NCBI GenBank assembly: GCA_964455095.1
Contig: CAYVUV010000272.1
Coordinates: 1-46,503 of the forward strand
Source of the DNA: CAYVUV01 sp964455095
GTDB lineage: Bacteria; Desulfobacterota; Binatia; HRBIN30; CADEER01
DNA length: 46,503 nucleotides
Direction: 5' to 3'
This document shows positions 42,058 through 46,503 of this stretch, piece by piece. The translations under genes were made by a program, and so were the position numbers. Position 1 is the first letter of the stretch. Every line of letters begins with the position of its first letter. The notes under the pieces were generated by a model. It did no database searches and was not told the DNA's origin. It was given only the letters and a program-made list of their open reading frames with translations.

Positions 42058-43620
42058 ATGCGGACGCCGGGGGGAGCGTTGGATACGCCGTTGAGGGTGG
42101 CGGTTGCCGTGGTGGTGGCGGGCGCGTTGAACGCGATCTGCGCCATCGCGCCGGCGGGCGCGCTGGAGGTCGACGTCGCGGGGCGTCCGCTCGAGCTCTC
42201 GGGCCACGTCGAGGTACGCCAGGTCGTCAAGACCAACGGCGGCACGCCCGACGAGCACAACTTCCAGCAACTGTGGCTGCACCTGCGTTACCCGCTGACG
42301 TCGGCGATCAGTTTCGAATCGACCGTCGCTGGCCAGAACGGCGGGCCGACGACCAAGTCGACCGGCGCCGGGCTCTACACCTTTGACGACGTCTTCCAGA
42401 GCCGCTCGCCGTCGCTCGAATTCGAAGAGGCGTTCGCCGATCTGCATCTGGACGACTTCGACTTTCGCGTCGGCAAGCAGAAGTTCGCCTGGGGAAAGCT
42501 GGACCGCTTCCAGCCCATCGACCTGCTCAACACCGAGCGCTACTCGGACCCGTTTCTGCTCGAGGAGGACGAGCGCAAGATCGGTGTGCCGGCGGTGCAG
42601 GGCTCCTACTACCTGCCGCCGCGCGACTGGTTGCCGGAAGAGGGGCGCCTGACGCTGGTCTGGATTCCGCAGTACATTCCGTTCCGGTTTCCTCGGCTTG
42701 GCGAGCGCTGGTTTCCGCCGGCGGCGGTCCCCCCCGACACGTTCGCCGTGCCCGGGGGGATCGTGACGTTGCCCGATGGCCAACCGAACCCCGCCTTCGA
42801 CGTGCCGTTGGACGCGCGCGCACGCAACGGGTCGGCCCCGTCGTTCCGCATGGAAAACTCCGGCTATGGCACGCGCTTCTCGGCGCTGGCGGGCGGGGTC
42901 GACTACGCGCTGTACTACTACCACGGGTTCGATGCCCAGCCCGCCTTCGAGCTCACGGCCGAAGCCTTCGCGGACCCGGCGCCCGGTGCGCCGTTCGGGC
43001 TAGACATCAGTGCCGAGACGGAGGTGCGGCCGATCTTTCGCCGCGTCGATGCCTGGGGAGCCGATGCGGCGTTTGCCTGGAAGGACTTCACGCTGCGCGC
43101 CGAGGCGGCCTATATCAGGGGCCGGGCATTCAACCGCGACCTGCGCTTTCTGGTCACCGATCCGCGCCAGCTGGCGCCGCAGATCCGCGCCGCGATCGCG
43201 CAATTTCTCCAGGGCGTGCCGCAGGTGCCGATCGATCTCGGCGAATCGTTCGTCGAACGCGATGCGGTCGACTGGGGCGTCGGGGTCGACTACCAGATGG
43301 CGGGCTACCTGCTTCTGCTCCAGGTCAATCAGACCGACGTGCTCGACAACGGCGTCGATCTGCTCATCAACGACATCGAGACGCGCCTGATCGCCAACCT
43401 GCGCAAGACGTTCTTCCACGACGACCTCACGCTGCAGCTGCTCGGCCTGCACGCCATCGAGAGCGACTACACCTCGCTGGTGCCGCGGCTCACGTACCAA
43501 CTATGGGAAGGGCTGGAGCTGCGCGTCGGCTACCTGTTCCTGGCTGGTCGGCGCAGCTCAACGGTCGGGCAGTACAAGCACAACGACGAAGCCTTCTTTC
43601 GCTTGCGCTACCTCTTTTGA
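42058..43620 (+). CDS. DUF1302-like outer-membrane beta-barrel protein
   Basis: 520 residues. Signal peptide (about 12-36), then LSGHVEVRQVVKTNGG, LHLRYPLTSAISFESTVAG, VGKQKFAWGKLDRFQPIDLL with the phrase 'xxGKQxxxWGKxDxxxPxD' typical of DUF1302/alginate-export-like porins. Many alternating strands follow, and the last residues RLRYLF end in phenylalanine, as required for BAM-dependent barrels. Members of this group accompany lipid, steroid or aromatic catabolism and may be uptake channels. The start ATG at 42058 lacks a good ribosome-binding site. Its end overlaps the convergent smpB by 13 bases. Confidence 0.85.
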   Translation: MRTPGGALDTPLRVAVAVVVAGALNAICAIAPAGALEVDVAGRPLELSGHVEVRQVVKTNGGTPDEHNFQQLWLHLRYPLTSAISFESTVAGQNGGPTTKSTGAGLYTFDDVFQSRSPSLEFEEAFADLHLDDFDFRVGKQKFAWGKLDRFQPIDLLNTERYSDPFLLEEDERKIGVPAVQGSYYLPPRDWLPEEGRLTLVWIPQYIPFRFPRLGERWFPPAAVPPDTFAVPGGIVTLPDGQPNPAFDVPLDARARNGSAPSFRMENSGYGTRFSALAGGVDYALYYYHGFDAQPAFELTAEAFADPAPGAPFGLDISAETEVRPIFRRVDAWGADAAFAWKDFTLRAEAAYIRGRAFNRDLRFLVTDPRQLAPQIRAAIAQFLQGVPQVPIDLGESFVERDAVDWGVGVDYQMAGYLLLLQVNQTDVLDNGVDLLINDIETRLIANLRKTFFHDDLTLQLLGLHAIESDYTSLVPRLTYQLWEGLELRVGYLFLAGRRSSTVGQYKHNDEAFFRLRYLF

Positions 43621-44084
43621 CGGCGATCGGAGATGGCGCGGTCGAGCTCGCGACGCACCTCGCGCTCGCGGATGGCGGCGCGCTTGTCGTGGTGTTTCTT
43701 GCCGCGGGCGAGGCCGAGCTCGAGCTTGGCGCGGCCGTTCTTGAAGTAGAGCCGCAGCGGAATGATGGTCAGGCCCTTCTCCTTCACCTTGGCGTGCAGG
43801 CGCTCGATCTCGTGCCGGTGCAGGAGCAGTTTGCGCGTCCGCGTCGGCTCGTGGCCGAACTGCGAGGCCGGCGCATACTGGCTGATGTGCGCGTTCCACA
43901 GGAAGATCTCGTCGCGCGTGATGCGGCCGTAGCTGTCCTTGAGGTTGGCCTTGCCGACGCGCAGGGCCTTGATCTCGCTGCCGGTGAGCACGATGCCGGC
44001 CTCGTAGGTCTCCTCGATGGAGTAGTCGTGCCACGCGCGCCGGTTGACGGCGATGTCGCGGTCGTTGGGCCGCTCGGTTGCCAT
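43608..44084 (-). CDS. smpB: SsrA-binding protein SmpB
   Basis: 158 residues, standard length. RRAWHDYSIEETYEAGIVL, TGSEIKALRVGKANLKDSYG, EIFLWNAHISQYAPAS, RTRKLLLHRHEIERL and the basic end (DKRAAIREREVRRELDRAI) are the SmpB signature in order. It carries tmRNA to stalled ribosomes. The ssrA gene itself is not in the window. It starts 7 bases after nagZ; the convergent barrel gene overlaps its tail. Confidence 0.97.
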   Translation of the reverse strand: MATERPNDRDIAVNRRAWHDYSIEETYEAGIVLTGSEIKALRVGKANLKDSYGRITRDEIFLWNAHISQYAPASQFGHEPTRTRKLLLHRHEIERLHAKVKEKGLTIIPLRLYFKNGRAKLELGLARGKKHHDKRAAIREREVRRELDRAISDRRQKR

Positions 44085-44091
44085 GGCGCGC

Positions 44092-45159
44092 TCAGACCGC
44101 CGCGGACGCCGAGCGCTGCAGCAGCTCGTTGAGCGCCTGATGGGCTGGGATTGGCAGCGACACCGGAACCGGCGCCGGGACGTGCAGGCGCCTGATGCGC
44201 GCCGCGGCGGCCGCGACCGTGGCGGTCGCCAGCTCGCCGGCGTCGATTGCCGCGGCGATGCGCGCGCCGGCATCGACTGCGCGTTGCAGGTCGTTGCAGA
44301 TCATCACCCAGTCGACGCCGGCCTGCAAGGACGCCACCGCGGCCTCGGCAACTGAAATGTGATCGGTGACCGCCTGCATCTCGAGGTCGTCGCTGACGAC
44401 GACGCCGGAGAAGCCGAGCTCCCCGCGCAACAGATCGCGCAAGATCGCGGCTGACAGGGTGGCCGGGTGGTTCGGATCGAGGGCGGGGTAGAGCACATGT
44501 GCGGTCATGAGCAGGGGGACGCCGGCGGCGATGGCGGCGCGAAAGGGCGGCAGCTCGGTGGCGTCGAGCGTCGCGCGACTGCGTGCCACGGTCGGCCGCT
44601 CGGTATGCGAATCGCGGTCGGTGTCGCCGTGACCGGGGAAGTGCTTGCCGCACGGCAGCACGCCGCCGGCGAGCATGCCGCGCAGAAACGCGATCGCCAG
44701 CACCGACACGGCGTCGGGTGTCTGACCGAAGGCGCGGTCGCCGATCACCGGGTTGCGCGGGTTGGAATCGACATCCAGCACCGGCGCGAAGTCGAGATCG
44801 ATGCCGACGCTGCGCAGCTCCACCGCCATGGCGCGCCCCACTGCCTCCGCGGCGGCCGGATCGCCGCCGCGTCCGATGTCGCGCGCCGGTGGGAAGTGCG
44901 TGAAGGGCTCCGACAGGCGCATCACCCGGCCGCCTTCGTGGTCGATCGCCACCAGCGGGCGCGAGGGCAGATCGTGCAATGCCGCCGTGAGCTGGCGCAG
45001 CTGGTCGACGTTCTCGACGTTGCGGCGGAACAGAATCACGCCGCTCGGGCCCAGGTCCGTCAGAGCCCGGCGCGTTTCGGGGTCGAGCTGCGGCCCTGGA
45101 ATCCCCGTCATCACGACCTCTCCCGCCAGCCGCCGCGCCGCGTCCATGACGGCGCTCAT
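44092..45159 (-). CDS. nagZ: Beta-N-acetylhexosaminidase (NagZ, GH3)
   Basis: 355 residues from the ATG at 45159. VILFRRNVENVDQLRQLT, VAIDHEGGRVMRLSEPFT, DFAPVLDVDSNPRNPVIGDRAFG, PCGKHFPGHGDTDRDSH (with the flexible catalytic loop His) and FSGVVVSDDLEM (nucleophile Asp in SDD) are the GH3 NagZ motifs. It removes GlcNAc from recycled muropeptides in the cytoplasm. A shorter start at 45111 (MTGIPGPQ) has a better ribosome-binding site (GGGAGAGG) but would drop the first strand (AGEVVMTG). Followed closely by smpB. Confidence 0.93.
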   Translation of the reverse strand: MSAVMDAARRLAGEVVMTGIPGPQLDPETRRALTDLGPSGVILFRRNVENVDQLRQLTAALHDLPSRPLVAIDHEGGRVMRLSEPFTHFPPARDIGRGGDPAAAEAVGRAMAVELRSVGIDLDFAPVLDVDSNPRNPVIGDRAFGQTPDAVSVLAIAFLRGMLAGGVLPCGKHFPGHGDTDRDSHTERPTVARSRATLDATELPPFRAAIAAGVPLLMTAHVLYPALDPNHPATLSAAILRDLLRGELGFSGVVVSDDLEMQAVTDHISVAEAAVASLQAGVDWVMICNDLQRAVDAGARIAAAIDAGELATATVAAAAARIRRLHVPAPVPVSLPIPAHQALNELLQRSASAAV

Positions 45160-45263
45160 AGCAGAAGCGAGACGGAGCGCACAGAACGCGCGACCGGGGG
45201 CTGGGTACCTGGACACTCGGCGAGGCGCTGTGATACGGAGCGCCGCAGGTCGGGGCTCGCGCC

Positions 45264-45905
45264 GTGAAACACCCAGGGTACATCGTGGTCGAGGGGCCCA
45301 TCGGGGTGGGCAAGACGACGCTGGCCCGCTTGCTGGCGGAGGAATTCCAGGCCCGCACTGTGCTCGAGCGCGTCGACGAGAACCCGTTCCTGCGCCGCTT
45401 CTACGAGGACCCCGAGAAGTACGCCTTACAGGCGCAGCTGTTCTTTCTTCTGACCCGCTACCGCCAGCAGCAGGAGCTTGCACAACAAGATCTTTTTCGA
45501 CAGAATCTGATTTCAGACTACCTGTTCGCGAAGGACCACCTGTTTGCCCAGATCAATCTGGACGGGGATGAACTCGCACTGTACCGCCAGCTTTTCCGGC
45601 TGCTCGATGCCCGGCTACCCAAGCCGGACCTGGTGGTCTACCTGCAAGCGCGGGTCGATGTCCTCCTCGGACGGCTGCGCAAGCGGGCGCGCGATTACGA
45701 ACGGCACGTCACCCCGGAGTACGTGCAGCGCATAGCGGAGGCGTACAAGGACTTTTTCTTTCACTATGAGGACACGCCACTTCTCGTGGTCAACTGCTCG
45801 GAGATCGACTTCGTCGCCCACTCGGACGACACCGCCGACCTGATCCGAGAGATCCGCGCGATGGGGCAGGGAGTGCAACACTACATACCGCTTGGATCCA
45901 GATGA
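45264..45905 (+). CDS. Deoxynucleoside kinase (dGK/dAK-like)
   Basis: 213 residues. P-loop EGPIGVGKTTLARLL (about 9-20), then ERVDENPFLRRFYEDPEKYALQAQLFFL, the SDYLFAKDHLFA motif, and the lid KRARDYERHVTPEYVQRI. It phosphorylates deoxyadenosine/deoxyguanosine (or cytidine); the exact base preference is not certain. GTG start at 45264, preceded by GGGG. In related deltaproteobacteria such a kinase often precedes panB, as here, with about 190 bases between them. A CCCGGC/GCCGGG hairpin follows its stop. Confidence 0.9.
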   Translation: MKHPGYIVVEGPIGVGKTTLARLLAEEFQARTVLERVDENPFLRRFYEDPEKYALQAQLFFLLTRYRQQQELAQQDLFRQNLISDYLFAKDHLFAQINLDGDELALYRQLFRLLDARLPKPDLVVYLQARVDVLLGRLRKRARDYERHVTPEYVQRIAEAYKDFFFHYEDTPLLVVNCSEIDFVAHSDDTADLIREIRAMGQGVQHYIPLGSR

Positions 45906-45906
45906 C

Positions 45907-45922
45907 CCCGGCAAGCGCCGGG
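45907..45922 (+). terminator. Short hairpin after the kinase gene
   Basis: CCCGGC-AAGC-GCCGGG starts 2 bases after the stop codon of the kinase gene; there is no T-run, so terminator function is uncertain. Confidence 0.3.
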
Positions 45923-46096
45923 CGAGATCGGACCGAGACGGAAGGCAATGTCGGGACGGACGCCATCGGGCTCCGGGAAACGGCGCGAGCGGGAACATGA
46001 TCCCGACTCAACAAGCGCACAGTCCCCGGGGAACTTGGCAACAGCCGATCCTGCTCCGGCATCCGCCCTCCAGACTCGGTCTCGGAGGGCTACGTC

Positions 46097-46503
46097 ATGG
46101 AGCAGAAGGTCACCGTCCCCGAGATCATCAAGGCTAAGGCCGCTGGCCGCCGCATCGTCGCGCTGACGGCGTACGACTACCCGTTTGCGCGCATCGCCGA
46201 CGACGCCGGCGTCGACTTCCTCCTGGTCGGCGACTCGCTCGGCATGGTCGTCCAAGGGCAGGAGACCACCCTGCCGGTCACCATGGACGAGATGGTCTAC
46301 CACACGCGCATGGTGGCACGCGGCCGGCGCCGGGCCCTGTTGGTCGCCGATCTGCCGTTTCTCTCCTACCAGATCAGCCCGACCGAGGCGGTCGCCAACG
46401 CCGGCCGTCTGATCAAGGAGGGCGGTGCCGAGGCGGTCAAGCTCGAGGGTGGCTGTGCGGTGGCCGACACCATTCGGCGCATCAGTGCGGTGGACATCCC
46501 GGT
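46097..46503 (+). CDS. panB: 3-methyl-2-oxobutanoate hydroxymethyltransferase, 5' part
   Basis: About 135 residues are visible and the gene runs off the right edge. KVTVPEIIKAKAAGRRIVALTAYDYPFARIAD, DFLLVGDSLGMVVQGQETTLP and AVKLEGGCAVADTIRRI match PanB from its first residues, with the metal-binding Asp in VGDSLGM. PanB makes ketopantoate, the first step to pantothenate/CoA. GGAGGG lies 7 bases before the ATG. Confidence 0.97.
   Translation, partial: MEQKVTVPEIIKAKAAGRRIVALTAYDYPFARIADDAGVDFLLVGDSLGMVVQGQETTLPVTMDEMVYHTRMVARGRRRALLVADLPFLSYQISPTEAVANAGRLIKEGGAEAVKLEGGCAVADTIRRISAVDIP

Overview
This window is high-G+C DNA, probably from a deltaproteobacterium-like organism. My best guess is Candidatus Binatota or a Myxococcota relative. 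The guess rests on secreted proteins with Pro/Thr linkers, dockerin-like calcium-binding pairs of the CAGDCNGD type, a Cys-rich 'ECDDGN' repeat, lipid/acyl-CoA catabolism genes and a bacterial sterol reductase. No rRNA, tRNA or CRISPR array was seen, so the taxonomy is inference.

Left part (1-8.6 kb): a minus-strand operon of two DUF35 OB-fold proteins and an SCP2-thiolase-like protein (cut by the window edge), headed by a TetR/PsrA-like palindrome. Then come a Bcp peroxidase, a DUF4410 lipoprotein, a radical SAM/SPASM gene coupled to an OmpA-like gene, a small zinc-ribbon protein, a DJ-1/PfpI protein, a MOSC fusion protein and a sulfatase-fold enzyme.

Cell-surface and regulatory block (8.6-18 kb): a minus-strand series of dockerin-like secreted protein, orphan histidine kinase and GT39-like membrane glycosyltransferase. 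Opposite lie a secreted esterase and a 977-residue winged-helix/ATPase/TPR regulator.

Degraded island (18-24.1 kb): three families of dispersed repeats, a frameshifted glyoxalase-fold fragment, a low-G+C lipoprotein gene, a WD40 array truncated at both ends (possibly the tail of an nSTAND protein), a kelch/Cys-rich secreted protein with a small partner, and a short gene remnant. This looks like accessory DNA built by repeated insertion and decay.

Metabolic block (24.1-37.1 kb): sterol reductase, secreted sugar dehydrogenase, membrane-anchored protein, quinone oxidoreductase with a coupled glycosyltransferase, and a tight minus-strand operon (two alpha/beta hydrolases, LLM flavin monooxygenase, methylcrotonyl/geranyl-CoA-type carboxylase). 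The carboxylase alpha chain is split by a single in-frame TGA. BolA and a lipoprotein follow.

Right part (37-46.5 kb): an LplA-like protein without the usual lysine coupled to a HEAT-repeat protein, a PPOX/F420-type protein, an RNase Z-like enzyme, a probable cobalamin riboswitch before a 50-residue lipoprotein, a DUF1302-like outer-membrane barrel, smpB, nagZ, a deoxynucleoside kinase and the start of panB. Several convergent gene gaps are filled by inverted-repeat (MITE- or REP-like) elements.
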